From positions 2,050,001 through 2,114,000 of the forward strand of contig NZ_CP157874.1 of assembly GCF_040214835.1 (NCBI RefSeq): 64,000 bases of DNA, given 5' to 3'. Position numbers and translations under genes: made by a program. The notes beneath the pieces were generated by a model. That model made no database searches. It had not been told where the DNA came from and saw only the letters and a list, made by a program, of their open reading frames with translations. Within the stretch, counting starts at the first letter, position 1, and the number at the start of each line of letters is the position of its first letter. The stretch is from Pseudomonas asiatica. Lineage in GTDB: Bacteria > Pseudomonadota > Gammaproteobacteria > Pseudomonadales > Pseudomonadaceae. This document shows positions 32,165-39,592 of this stretch, in pieces.

Positions 32165-33447
32165 AGGCATCAGTCTGCGACGGTCTTACCAGGGGTCAAT
32201 GTTCACTAGCAGGGGTTGGAGCGCTTAGCGCCCCGGTGGCATTACTCGGTTGGTCAGAGGCTCATGGCAGCCTCCGGGTTGCTGTTCGGTTTGTGTTGAT
32301 AGACCTGGTCGTTCTGTAACAGGGCCCAGATAATGCGCAGATTTCGATTAGCCAGTCTGATCGCCGCTTCCTTGCGCCCAAGGCGGGATAGCCAGCGCAA
32401 GAGGCGGCGATCGTCTGGCTGATCGGAATCAGGCCTTAGCTGACTCAAGACAGCATGTGCGCCCTGGATCATCAGGCTACGTATGTAGCCGTCACCTCGC
32501 TTGCTCATCCTGCCCAATCTGACTTTGTTTCCACTGCTGTGCTGATCGGGCACGATACCGAAGAAGGCGGAATACATTCGGCCACTGGCGAAGCGGCTGG
32601 GCTCGGTCTGTTTCGCCACGATCGCCGTGGCGATGATAGGGCCTACGCCACGAATGGTGACCAGTCGCTGTGCGACTTTATCCTCCCGGGCTGTCGCTTC
32701 GAGCCGTCTACTGAGCCCCGCAATGCGTTCACCCAGAGACAGCCAGTCCGTCAACAGCTCATCGAGCAACTCACGCAATAGGTCGGGCAAAGGTAAAGAG
32801 GCATCCTCAAGAGACCGCGGCACATGCTTACCAATCGCAGCGTCGCCCTGTGGCATGGATACGCCATGCTCAAGCAGCAAACCACGTATCTGGTTACCCA
32901 GCGCGGTATGCCGCTTGATGTTGCCGCGGCGGATACGGTGCAGTGCTTGAATAGCCAGTGCTGTGGTGCTCTTGATCGATATCGAGGCAATACTGGTATC
33001 GCGACCGGCGCGCAAAATGGCATGGGTGTCGTTACGGTCGTTCTTCGCGCCGCTGCGGTGTTCGGCGACTCGTTGCGCAGGCAGGATGCGAACCGCATTA
33101 CCTTTGGCCTGCAGCAGCCTTGCCCAGGCTTGTGCACCTGGGCCGCACTCCATCAAGACGGTCACTGTCGCTGGCAACCTGAGCAGGAAATCATGAAAGG
33201 CCTGACGGGATTTGATGCGATCTTCGTAGATCACCCGACCGGTAGCATCCTCGCCTGCTAACTGAAAGACCTGCTTGGCCAGGTCTACACAGATGGTTGT
33301 GCAAAGCTCCACATCAGTGGACGACAGGGAACCTTGCTTGGAACTATGCTTTTTCATGGTCTCGCCCTCGCTGCCGTTGGCTTCTTAGAACGCCACCGTG
33401 GCACTGTGATGCCTCGGCGGGGGCGAGTCCATCGATTACAGAGGTAC
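32165..33447 (-). mobile_element. IS110 family (IS1111-type) insertion sequence, REP-associated
   Basis: One transposase gene is flanked by subterminal inverted repeats CGGTGGCATT (32234-32243) and, inverted, CGGTGGCGTT (33389-33398), as expected for the IS1111 branch. The element separates the two arms of a REP pair (31971-32000 and 33455-33505). Exact ends are uncertain: the base pattern preceding the right REP arm (GCGATCCCCTGTAGG) occurs at other REPs here, so the right end lies before about 33448. From memory, IS110-type elements of P. putida such as ISPpu10 occupy REP sequences. Confidence 0.8.
32254..33357 (-). CDS. IS110 family transposase (DEDD type)
   Basis: The 367-residue protein has the N-terminal RuvC-like DEDD domain (Asp in TICVDLAKQVFQ, Glu in VLMECGPGAQ, Asp in KNDRNDTHAI) and the C-terminal transposase-20 domain (LVTIRGVGPIIATAIV, FASGRMYSAFFGIVP, LGRMSKRGDGYIRSLM with the catalytic-type serine region). 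The frame is intact and full length, so the element could be active. Transposases of this family recombine site-specifically without target duplication and, in some members, use a bridge RNA encoded in the element's non-coding end. Confidence 0.95.
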   Translation of the reverse strand: MKKHSSKQGSLSSTDVELCTTICVDLAKQVFQLAGEDATGRVIYEDRIKSRQAFHDFLLRLPATVTVLMECGPGAQAWARLLQAKGNAVRILPAQRVAEHRSGAKNDRNDTHAILRAGRDTSIASISIKSTTALAIQALHRIRRGNIKRHTALGNQIRGLLLEHGVSMPQGDAAIGKHVPRSLEDASLPLPDLLRELLDELLTDWLSLGERIAGLSRRLEATAREDKVAQRLVTIRGVGPIIATAIVAKQTEPSRFASGRMYSAFFGIVPDQHSSGNKVRLGRMSKRGDGYIRSLMIQGAHAVLSQLRPDSDQPDDRRLLRWLSRLGRKEAAIRLANRNLRIIWALLQNDQVYQHKPNSNPEAAMSL

Positions 33448-33454
33448 GCGATCC

Positions 33455-33505
33455 CCTGTAGGAGCGGCCTTGTGTCGCGATGGGCTGCAACGCAGCCCCG
33501 GCGAT
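33455..33505. repeat. Half REP, right member, next to the IS element
   Basis: CCTGTAGGAGCGGCCTTGTG..TCGCGATGGGCTGC and a following GGGCTGCAACGCAGCCCC hairpin form the right arm matching the left arm at 31971. The pair is now about 1.45 kb apart because of the IS. Confidence 0.85.
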
Positions 33506-33506
33506 A

Positions 33507-33995
33507 TCACCTGCAGAACCGCCCTCTGAGCCAATGATCCAGGCTCAATCGCCCAGCCCCTTTCAGCAGCAGTGGCAGCAACGCCACCAGGTAGATCAAC
33601 GGCAACTTGAAGTTGCCAAAGCCCTGGTCGGTAATCGCATACCCTTGGGCCAGCTCGGCCAGGTTCGACCAGTGCGCCGGCCAATGCACCGCAGCAATCG
33701 CCACCACGGTCACCACCATCAGCCCCAACGAGGCCAGCCGGGTACCTAGCCCCAGCAACAGCAGTAACGGCAGGATCAGCTCCGCCCACATCGACAGCTG
33801 CCAGTTCAGCTCTGCAGGCAGCAGGTTGAAGGGGAACGGGAAGTTCGCTTGCAGGTCGGCGAACCAGTTGCTGCCATTGAATTTCTCCCAGCCGGATTCG
33901 AAAAATTCCCAGGCCAGGAACAGCCGCAACGGCAGGTCGGCGCTCCAGGTACCGAAACGGTCGAAGGTGGTCAGGGTGCGGGTCAAGGTGGTCAT
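33507..33995 (-). CDS. DoxX family membrane protein (HvfX-like)
   Basis: The 162-residue protein has four hydrophobic helices and the DoxX pattern ([40 protein letters not shown]). DoxX proteins accompany DUF692/DUF2063 copper-peptide operons often enough to be named HvfX in databases, from memory; they are thought to assist redox or membrane steps. Here the gene is convergent to the precursor operon across the IS and follows a ferric-reductase-like gene by 14 bases. That pair is preceded by direct-repeat operator C, supporting membership of the same regulon. Confidence 0.82.
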   Translation of the reverse strand: MTTLTRTLTTFDRFGTWSADLPLRLFLAWEFFESGWEKFNGSNWFADLQANFPFPFNLLPAELNWQLSMWAELILPLLLLLGLGTRLASLGLMVVTVVAIAAVHWPAHWSNLAELAQGYAITDQGFGNFKLPLIYLVALLPLLLKGAGRLSLDHWLRGRFCR

Positions 33996-34009
33996 GCTGG
34001 TTTCTCTCT

Positions 34010-34627
34010 TCAGGAAAGGGCACGGGCGTTACGGCGTTGCTGGCGGGCCAGCTTGGCGGTGAGCTTGACGGCGATGGCGCTGAACATCAGGGCGAACGCC
34101 AGCGGGTACCAGCCGCCCATGGGGATGCGTTTGTAGAACGACAGGCAGAACACCGCGGCCAGTACCCACATGCCGGTGCTGTGCAGGGCCTGCCAGGCAC
34201 GGCCACCCAACAGGCGCATCGGGGCCTTGAACGAGGTGATGGTGAGCAGCAGCAGAAACAGGTAGCCGAGGGTGCCGGGCAGGCTGGAAGTTAGCGTGCG
34301 GCCGGCCCAGAACAGCTCGGGGAATTGCTGGGCATAGCGGTAGATCAGTACGCCGTGCACGGTGTGGGAAAAGGCGAATGCCAACCCCAGATAGCGCCGT
34401 TCCTGGAGGATGCGACGGCTGTTGGTGCCAGGCAGCAAGGTCACCAGCGACGAGGCCAGGAAGGCCAGCAGGAATAGCGCGAAGGAGCTGCGCGCAGTGG
34501 CACGGATCGCGCTGCGCAGGCCGTCCGGATCAGGTTGGCTGGCCAGGACCACGGCGGTCATCACCAAGGTCAGGCCGGCGAGCGTGGCGAACAGCTTCCA
34601 GCCGGAGGGAAGGGTGAGGGGTTTCAT
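34010..34627 (-). CDS. Ferric-reductase-like transmembrane protein (cytochrome b-type)
   Basis: The 205-residue membrane protein with about six helices resembles the heme-binding ferric reductase/MsrQ domain. Paired histidines sit in facing helices ([11 protein letters not shown] about residue 90; [10 protein letters not shown] about 150), which fit heme b axial ligands. No flavin or NADPH domain is present, so it would pass electrons from the quinone pool or a partner. It is co-directional and 14 bases from the DoxX gene. ATG 34627 was preferred over a GTG one codon upstream. Operator C lies 84 bases upstream. Confidence 0.75.
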   Translation of the reverse strand: MKPLTLPSGWKLFATLAGLTLVMTAVVLASQPDPDGLRSAIRATARSSFALFLLAFLASSLVTLLPGTNSRRILQERRYLGLAFAFSHTVHGVLIYRYAQQFPELFWAGRTLTSSLPGTLGYLFLLLLTITSFKAPMRLLGGRAWQALHSTGMWVLAAVFCLSFYKRIPMGGWYPLAFALMFSAIAVKLTAKLARQQRRNARALS

Positions 34628-34710
34628 CACGGAGGCTCCCGGAGTGTGGTTGTGTGACCGGGAGTGTGTCGGGGTGGGGTATCTGCAGTGTGTCGGCGGT
34701 GGTGGGGTTG

Positions 34711-34725
34711 TGTATCGGAGTGTAC
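34711..34725 (-). promoter_or_regulatory. Direct-repeat operator C (TGTAT-N5-TGTAC) before the reductase/DoxX genes
   Basis: TGTATCGGAGTGTAC has the same 10-base half-site spacing as the copies at 29714 and 36968, with one mismatch in the second half. It lies upstream of the leftward ferric-reductase-like gene; read on the strand shown to the left it is in reverse orientation. Confidence 0.5.
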
Positions 34726-34751
34726 TGATACTTCAAGCACCACCTGCTTTT

Positions 34752-34868
34752 TGTGGGAGCGGCCTTGCGTCGCGAAAGGGCCGCAACGCGGCCCCGGCAA
34801 TTCATGCGACGAAGCTGAAAACCTGGGGCTGCTGCGCAGCCCTATCGCGACGCAAGGCCGCTCCCACA
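34752..34868. repeat. REP-like inverted repeat, 'TGTGGGAGCGGCC' type, outward form
   Basis: Arms TGTGGGAGCGGCCTTGCGTC..GCGAAAGGGCC and the near reverse complement ending CCGCTCCCACA enclose two hairpins (GGGCCGCAACGCGGCCC and GGGCTGCTGCGCAGCCC). It follows the histidine kinase gene, which ends at 34874. Confidence 0.9.
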
Positions 34869-34873
34869 AACTG

Positions 34874-36160
34874 TCATTTGAGCTCGATCTGCGCGCACAG
34901 CCCGCCGCCTGCGCGGTTGCTCAGGGTCAGTCGGCCGCCCATGGCCTGGATCAGCTGATGGGCAATCGCCAACCCCAGCCCTGTGCCGCCGGTGCTGCGG
35001 TTGCGTGAGCCTTCCACGCGATAGAACGGCTTGAGCACTTCATCCAGTTCGCCGCCAGGTATGCCTGGCCCGTTGTCGAGCACGCGGATCAACGTCCAGT
35101 CGCCCTCGCGGCACACCTCCAGTTCGGCAGCGCCGGCAAACTTGAGGGCGTTGTCCACCAGGTTCACCAGCACCCGGCGCAGGGCATGCGGGCGGGTTTC
35201 CAGCAGGCTGCCGCTGCTGCCATGGCGCTCGACCTGGGCGCCACTGTCCTGGTAGTCGAACACCAGGCTGTCGAGAAAGGCATCGAGGTTGACCCGGCAC
35301 GGGGCCTCGGTGCTGGTGTCCATGCTGCGGGCATAGGCCACGCCTTCGCGCACCAGGTGTTCCATCTCACCCAGGTCGCTCCACAGCTTGTCCTTTTCCA
35401 CCCCTTCGTCCATCACTTCGACACGCAGCTTCATGCGCGTAATCGGTGTTTGCAGGTCGTGGGAAATGGCCGCCAGCAACTGCATGCGTTCCTTGAGGTA
35501 GGCAGCGATGCGCGCCTGCAGGGCGTTGAAGGCCACGGCGGCGTAGCGCACCTCGCGCGGGCCGCTTTCATCCAGCTGCACGCCAGGCTTGTCCGGGTCG
35601 AGGTTGTCCACCGCACGGGCCAGGCGGGTCAGCGGGCCGATCGCCAGGCGTACCGCCAGCCAGGTGCACAGCAACAGCACGGCCAGCTGGATCAGCAACA
35701 CCACGGGCAGCCAACGTGCCACCGGGACCGGCGATGGGGTGACGTCGATGGTCAGCGGTGCGCCATCGGCCAGGGTCAGGTGTGCCTGGAAGTGCGCATT
35801 CGGGCCGGGGATTTCCTGGAAGGAAAGGCGATAGTCGGCGCCAATGGCCTTGACGATAGAGTCGGCGGCCATGGGTGGGTCACTGGTCGGCATGGCTTCG
35901 CCCGCCAGGCCCTGGTCCAGCCGGTAGCGGTAGGTACGCCGCTCCAGGCGCGGCAGCCAGGCGGCGCGCTCGGCCGCGGGCAGGCGGTCGAGGATGGCCA
36001 CCGAGGTGGCCACGTCCTGCTCCAGGGTGCTGAGCATCATCGAGCGGCTGCTGATGTAGCGCTCGTAGGCCTGCAGGCCGAACGACAGGCCGTAGGCCAG
36101 CACCAGGCCGGTGAAGAAGATCAGTGCCAGGCGTGAGGCCAGGGTACGTGGCCACTTCAT
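34874..36160 (-). CDS. Two-component sensor histidine kinase (EnvZ-like)
   Basis: The 428-residue kinase has two transmembrane segments (about 12-32 and 152-175) bounding a periplasmic sensor of about 120 residues, then HAMP (about 175-228), the H-box AISHDLQTPITRM with the phospho-accepting His near 238, and the ATPase domain with N-box NLVDNALKFA, G1 DNGPGIP and G2 GGTGLGLAIAHQLI. All catalytic boxes are intact. It overlaps the response regulator gene by 4 bases. The direct-repeat boxes in the region suggest it controls the copper-peptide genes; a metal or envelope signal is likely but not shown. Confidence 0.92.
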   Translation of the reverse strand: MKWPRTLASRLALIFFTGLVLAYGLSFGLQAYERYISSRSMMLSTLEQDVATSVAILDRLPAAERAAWLPRLERRTYRYRLDQGLAGEAMPTSDPPMAADSIVKAIGADYRLSFQEIPGPNAHFQAHLTLADGAPLTIDVTPSPVPVARWLPVVLLIQLAVLLLCTWLAVRLAIGPLTRLARAVDNLDPDKPGVQLDESGPREVRYAAVAFNALQARIAAYLKERMQLLAAISHDLQTPITRMKLRVEVMDEGVEKDKLWSDLGEMEHLVREGVAYARSMDTSTEAPCRVNLDAFLDSLVFDYQDSGAQVERHGSSGSLLETRPHALRRVLVNLVDNALKFAGAAELEVCREGDWTLIRVLDNGPGIPGGELDEVLKPFYRVEGSRNRSTGGTGLGLAIAHQLIQAMGGRLTLSNRAGGGLCAQIELK

Positions 36161-36897
36161 GATGGCGACTCGAGCAGTTGCACCGGCAGCGAGAACACGT
36201 AGCCCTCGCTGCGCACGGTCTTGATGCAGCTGGGTTCGCGGGCGTCGTCACCCAGGCGCTGGCGCAGGCGGCTGACCAGCAGGTCGATGGAGCGGTCGAA
36301 GATGTCGGCTTCGCGGCCCTGGGTCAGGTTGAGCAACTGCTCACGGCTGAGCACCCGCTGCGGGTGGTCGAGAAACACCCGCAGCAGGCGGTATTCGGCA
36401 CCGCTCAGGGCTACCAGGGTGCCTTCGCTGTCGAGCAGGTGGCGCGCGGTGGTGTCCAGCCGCCACTGGCCGAAGCCGAGCAGGCGGCTGCTTTCGCTGA
36501 TGGTCAGGTTGGGCGGCAGCATGCGCGTGCGGCGCAGCACGGCATTGATACGGGCCAGCAGTTCGCGGGCCGAGAACGGCTTGGTCAGGTAATCGTCGGC
36601 GCCCATTTCCAGGCCGATGATGCGGTCGGTTTCGTCGTTGCGGGCGGTCAGCATCAGCACCGGGGTGTTGCGGTGCTTGCCGGCGCGCAACTCGCGGCAC
36701 AACAGCAGGCCGTCGTCGCCGGGCATCATGATGTCCAGGACGATCAGGTCGACGCTGTTGGCTTCTAGAAAGGCGCGCATCTGCCGGCCGTCAGCGACGA
36801 TGCTGGTGCGCAGGCCGTTCTTTTTCAGGTAGTTGCCGACCAGTTCGCGGATTTCGCGGTCGTCGTCGACGATCAGGATGTGATCGACGTGTTCCAT
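36157..36897 (-). CDS. OmpR-family response regulator
   Basis: The 246-residue regulator has a receiver domain (acid pocket IVDDDREI, phospho-acceptor Asp near residue 57 in DLIVLDIMMPG, Thr in MLTARND, Lys in DYLTKPF) and a winged-helix DNA-binding domain (LSGAEYRLLRVFLDHP, VLSREQLLNL, RSIDLLVSRLRQRLG, IKTVRSEGYVF). It is most like OmpR/RstA-type regulators, which bind direct repeats spaced 10-11 bases. Such a repeat is found 71 bases upstream of its own start and at two neighbouring promoters. The sensor kinase gene follows with a 4-base overlap. Confidence 0.92.
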   Translation of the reverse strand: MEHVDHILIVDDDREIRELVGNYLKKNGLRTSIVADGRQMRAFLEANSVDLIVLDIMMPGDDGLLLCRELRAGKHRNTPVLMLTARNDETDRIIGLEMGADDYLTKPFSARELLARINAVLRRTRMLPPNLTISESSRLLGFGQWRLDTTARHLLDSEGTLVALSGAEYRLLRVFLDHPQRVLSREQLLNLTQGREADIFDRSIDLLVSRLRQRLGDDAREPSCIKTVRSEGYVFSLPVQLLESPS

Positions 36898-36967
36898 GCG
36901 CTGCGTTCCTGTGCAAGAGGGGATGGGCGCAGTGTACCGAGCGCGTTCGCGCTTGCCTGCGGGGGTT

Positions 36968-36982
36968 TGTATTGCAGTGTAT
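36968..36982. promoter_or_regulatory. Direct-repeat operator B (TGTAT-N5-TGTAT) between the regulator gene and DUF2790 gene
   Basis: TGTATTGCAGTGTAT shares half-sites and spacing with the copy at 29714; the downstream six bases CTGCC(A/C) are also shared. It lies 71 bases upstream of the response regulator and 136 bases upstream of the rightward DUF2790-thioredoxin genes, so it could serve autoregulation, the divergent pair, or both. Confidence 0.6.
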
Positions 36983-37117
36983 CTGCCATGCGTACAGACA
37001 CAGGAGGAAGCACATCACAGCTTCGGGCGACACATACGGGATACCTGGCCGGCGTGAAATGGCTCTCGACCGGGGAGCACAACTCCCCACCCTCAAGCGT
37101 TACACAGGAGAGATGCC

Positions 37118-37393
37118 ATGAACTTCAATACCTTCGCCCGTGCCAGCCTGTTCGCCGTGCTCAGCTTCGGCGCCATTGCCGCCCAGGCCTCCACCATGCC
37201 GATGGACGACAGCGGGGTCATGCAGTACCGCTACGGTGACCACCTGGATGTGAAGAAAGTGCTGTCGATACAGGATGACCAGAGCGACGCCTGCGGTTTG
37301 GTGAACACCCGCATGGACTACCTCGACTCCAAGGGCCAGCAGCAGAGCGTGCAGTACCGCACTTACGCCACCGGCGGTTGCCATGAGAATTGA
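37118..37393 (+). CDS. DUF2790 family periplasmic small protein
   Basis: The 91-residue protein has a signal peptide (ending AAQA, about residue 24) and a DUF2790 domain: YRYGDHLDVKKVLSI, then CGLVNTRMDYLDSKGQ, and a final Cys. The two cysteines (CGLVN and TGGCHEN) may form a disulfide. This family is common and multi-copy in pseudomonads and is frequently induced by metal stress, from recall. Its end overlaps the thioredoxin-like gene by 11 bases, and operator B lies upstream. Confidence 0.85.
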   Translation: MNFNTFARASLFAVLSFGAIAAQASTMPMDDSGVMQYRYGDHLDVKKVLSIQDDQSDACGLVNTRMDYLDSKGQQQSVQYRTYATGGCHEN

Positions 37394-37919
37394 TCGCCGC
37401 TTGTTGTTGAAGGTTGGCGGCATTGCCCTGGCGCTGGCCGGCCTGGGCCTGGCCGGGCACCTGATGGCCCGCGACAGCTACGGTGCCATGCCGTCGCTGT
37501 CCGGCGCCAGCCAGTGGCTTAATTCGGCGCCGCTGGATGGCCCCGGGCTCAAGGGCAAGGTGGTGCTGGTGGACTTCTGGACCTGGGACTGCATCAACTG
37601 CCGGCGCAGCCTGCCGCATGTGAACGAATGGGCGCGGCGCTATGCCGACCAGGGCCTGGTGGTGGTTGGCGTGCACACCCCGGAGTACGACTACGAGCAC
37701 GATGTAGGCACCTTGCGTGACAAGGTAGCCAGCCTGGGGATCGGTTACCCGGTGGCGGTGGATAACGACTACAAGGTGTGGAACGCCTGGGGCAACCAGT
37801 TCTGGCCGGCGCATTACTTTGTCGACCGCAAGGGGCAGGTGCGCCATGTGCACTTTGGCGAGGGGGATTATGGTGGGCAGGAGCAGGTGATACAGGCGTT
37901 GCTGGATGAGAAAGGGTGA
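37383..37919 (+). CDS. Periplasmic thioredoxin-like (TlpA/DipZ C-terminal type) protein
   Basis: The 178-residue protein has an N-terminal membrane anchor or signal (LLLKVGGIALALAGLGLAGH) and a thioredoxin fold with redox pair Cys70-Ile-Asn-Cys73 in FWTWDCINCRRS. That motif is typical of the family that reads WTxxCINCxR. It probably reduces or shuffles disulfides or protects cysteine ligands in the periplasm. Translational overlap with the DUF2790 gene and nearby operator B place it in the metal-peptide regulon, where a thiol-disulfide protein would fit a cysteine-rich exported peptide. Confidence 0.85.
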   Translation: MRIDRRLLLKVGGIALALAGLGLAGHLMARDSYGAMPSLSGASQWLNSAPLDGPGLKGKVVLVDFWTWDCINCRRSLPHVNEWARRYADQGLVVVGVHTPEYDYEHDVGTLRDKVASLGIGYPVAVDNDYKVWNAWGNQFWPAHYFVDRKGQVRHVHFGEGDYGGQEQVIQALLDEKG

Positions 37920-37931
37920 GTTGTCTGTGCC

Positions 37932-38038
37932 GGCCTCTTCGCGGCGGTTCGACGACTCGATGAACCCGCTCCCACAGGTACTGCACCGCTTGCAGACTGT
38001 GCGATCCCTGTGGGAGCGGGTTTACCCGCGAAGAAGCC
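37932..38038. repeat. REP-like inverted repeat with a disrupted left arm
   Basis: The right arm CCTGTGGGAGCGGGTTTACC..CGCGAAGAAGCC (38007-38038) is normal. The left arm GGCCTCTTCGCGG is interrupted by about 16 extra bases (37945-37961) before GAACCCGCTCCCACAGG. The insert forms its own short inverted repeat GGTTC...GAACC. Confidence 0.85.
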
Positions 38039-38050
38039 AACACCGATCCG

Positions 38051-38899
38051 TCAGGTGAAACTGGCAAAGTGCGCCTGCATCCGAGCCGCATCCGCCTGGC
38101 GCCCGCTGAACAGCTCGAACGCCTTCACCGCCTGGAACACGGCCATGTTGCTGCCATCCAGGGTGCGGCAGCCCAATGCCCGGGCGGCGCGCAGCAGTTC
38201 GGTCTCCAGCGGGAAGTAGATGATCTCCGCCACCCACAGGCGCGCATGCAGCAACTCCACCGGCAGCGGTGTGCCCGGCAGCTTGGCCATGCCCACCGGG
38301 GTGGTGTTGACCAGCCCGTCCGCCTCGGCCAGGGCCGTGGCCAGGTCGTTGCCGACCACGGCGCGCCCGGCACCGAAGTGGGCATTCAGGTTGTCCACCA
38401 GGGCCTGCGCACGGGCCGCGTCCACTTCGAACAGCACCAGCCGCTCCACCCCTTCACCCAGCAGGGCATGGGCCACGGCCGAACCGGCACCACCGGCACC
38501 CATCTGCACCACCTGGCGCCGTGCCACATCAGGCAGGCCACGGCGCAAGCCTTCGGCAAAGCCCAGGCAGTCGGTGTTGTGGCCGACCCGCTTGCCGTCC
38601 TTGAGCACCACGGTGTTCACCGCGCCGATGCCGCGGGCTTCGTCCGACAGTTCGTCGAGCAGCGGCAGGATCGCCTGCTTGAACGGGTAGGTGATGTTGA
38701 GCCCGGTGAAACCGGTGTGTTGGGCGGCGTCGAGCAGACCGGGCAGGGCGCTGTCGTCCAGTTGCAGCTGGTCGGCATCGATCAGCCGGTACAGGTAGCG
38801 CAGCGCCTGGGCATCACCTTCGTGTTCGTGCAGGGCAGGGGTGCGCGACAGCTGGATGCCACGGCCGATCAGGCCGGCGAGGATGGCTTGCTGGCTCAT
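38051..38899 (-). CDS. aroE: Shikimate dehydrogenase paralogue
   Basis: The 282-residue NADPH-dependent enzyme interconverts 3-dehydroshikimate and shikimate. The substrate site is intact ([21 protein letters not shown] with the catalytic Lys; GHNTDCLGF with the catalytic Asp). The nucleotide motif is [13 protein letters not shown]. Its pairing with a second aroQ suggests a quinate/shikimate-use or specialised role rather than the main biosynthetic copy, which in pseudomonads usually lies elsewhere. ATG 38899 overlaps the aroQ stop by 4 bases; an open frame extends far upstream but overlaps aroQ and is not the start. Confidence 0.88.
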   Translation of the reverse strand: MSQQAILAGLIGRGIQLSRTPALHEHEGDAQALRYLYRLIDADQLQLDDSALPGLLDAAQHTGFTGLNITYPFKQAILPLLDELSDEARGIGAVNTVVLKDGKRVGHNTDCLGFAEGLRRGLPDVARRQVVQMGAGGAGSAVAHALLGEGVERLVLFEVDAARAQALVDNLNAHFGAGRAVVGNDLATALAEADGLVNTTPVGMAKLPGTPLPVELLHARLWVAEIIYFPLETELLRAARALGCRTLDGSNMAVFQAVKAFELFSGRQADAARMQAHFASFT

Positions 38900-39345
38900 G
38901 CGCTGTGCTCCTGCAACATTTCGGCGAAGTGGCTGATGGCCATGCGGTAGCCATGGCTGCCCAGGCCGCAGATGACCCCGACGGCGATGGACGATACGAA
39001 CGACAGGTGACGGAACGGTTCGCGCTTGTGCACGTTGGACAGGTGCACTTCGATTACCGGCACTTCGCTGGCCACCAGGGCATCGCGGATGGCCACCGAG
39101 GTATGGGTCCAGGCGCCGGGGTTGATCACGATGCCGGCGCAGCGGCCACGGGCGGCATGGATCCAGTCGATCAGTTCGCCTTCGTGGTTGGTTTGGCGGA
39201 ATTCGATTTCCAGGCCATGGGCATGGGCGGTATCGGCACAGCCCTGGGCCAGGTCGGCGAGGGTTTCGTGGCCATATTGGGCAGGCTCGCGGGTGCCCAG
39301 CATGTTCAGGTTGGGGCCGTTGAGCACGAGAATGAGGGGCTTCAT
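38896..39345 (-). CDS. aroQ: Type II 3-dehydroquinate dehydratase
   Basis: The 149-residue enzyme dehydrates 3-dehydroquinate to 3-dehydroshikimate. Family motifs are intact: [18 protein letters not shown] with the active-site Tyr and Arg, [23 protein letters not shown], and [15 protein letters not shown] with the catalytic His. It is transcribed as the first gene of a two-gene operon with aroE (4-base overlap). A perfect 21-bp palindrome lies 53 bases upstream of the start, a probable repressor site. Confidence 0.92.
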   Translation of the reverse strand: MKPLILVLNGPNLNMLGTREPAQYGHETLADLAQGCADTAHAHGLEIEFRQTNHEGELIDWIHAARGRCAGIVINPGAWTHTSVAIRDALVASEVPVIEVHLSNVHKREPFRHLSFVSSIAVGVICGLGSHGYRMAISHFAEMLQEHSA

Positions 39346-39398
39346 GACGGGCATCGCTTTGTTGTTGTTGGATGCGTCTAGTTTTGTACCGACTGGTT

Positions 39399-39419
39399 AG
39401 TTTAGTCAATTGGACTAAA
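39399..39419. promoter_or_regulatory. 21-bp perfect palindrome upstream of aroQ-aroE, probable TetR-type operator
   Basis: GTTTAGTC-AATTG-GACTAAAC has two 8-base arms around a 5-base centre. Size and symmetry suit a TetR-family repressor. It lies between aroQ and czcC, nearer aroQ; no TetR gene is in the window. Confidence 0.6.
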
Positions 39420-39503
39420 CCGCTGTACCGGGAAAGTGGGCGATTATCGAACTTGATATCGCCTGTACCGGCGATAGGGCCAGAGCAGACAGCCTGCAGC
39501 TTG

Positions 39504-39519
39504 ATTACAAAATTGTAAT
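39504..39519. promoter_or_regulatory. CusR/CopR/CzcR-like box upstream of czcCBA
   Basis: ATTACAA-AA-TTGTAAT is a perfect inverted repeat with a 2-base centre, followed by TTTT. It differs from the E. coli CusR box core ATGACAA-NN-TTGTCAT by one position in each arm. It lies 73 bases upstream of czcC, a suitable place for activation by a metal-sensing two-component regulator. Confidence 0.6.
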
Positions 39520-39592
39520 TTTCCCGCCACCGCCCCGATAAGCGCGGCTTTCTACAGTCCCTCGCCAAAGCTCGCCGACGAGGACCTGTTTC

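Noticed and set aside
32152..33467. 13-base direct repeat CCTGTAGGAGCGG flanking the IS as a target-site duplication
   Set aside because: IS110 elements normally make no duplication, and this string is the common core of the REP repeats; the sequence preceding the right copy is also usual REP flank, so the match is expected from REP biology.
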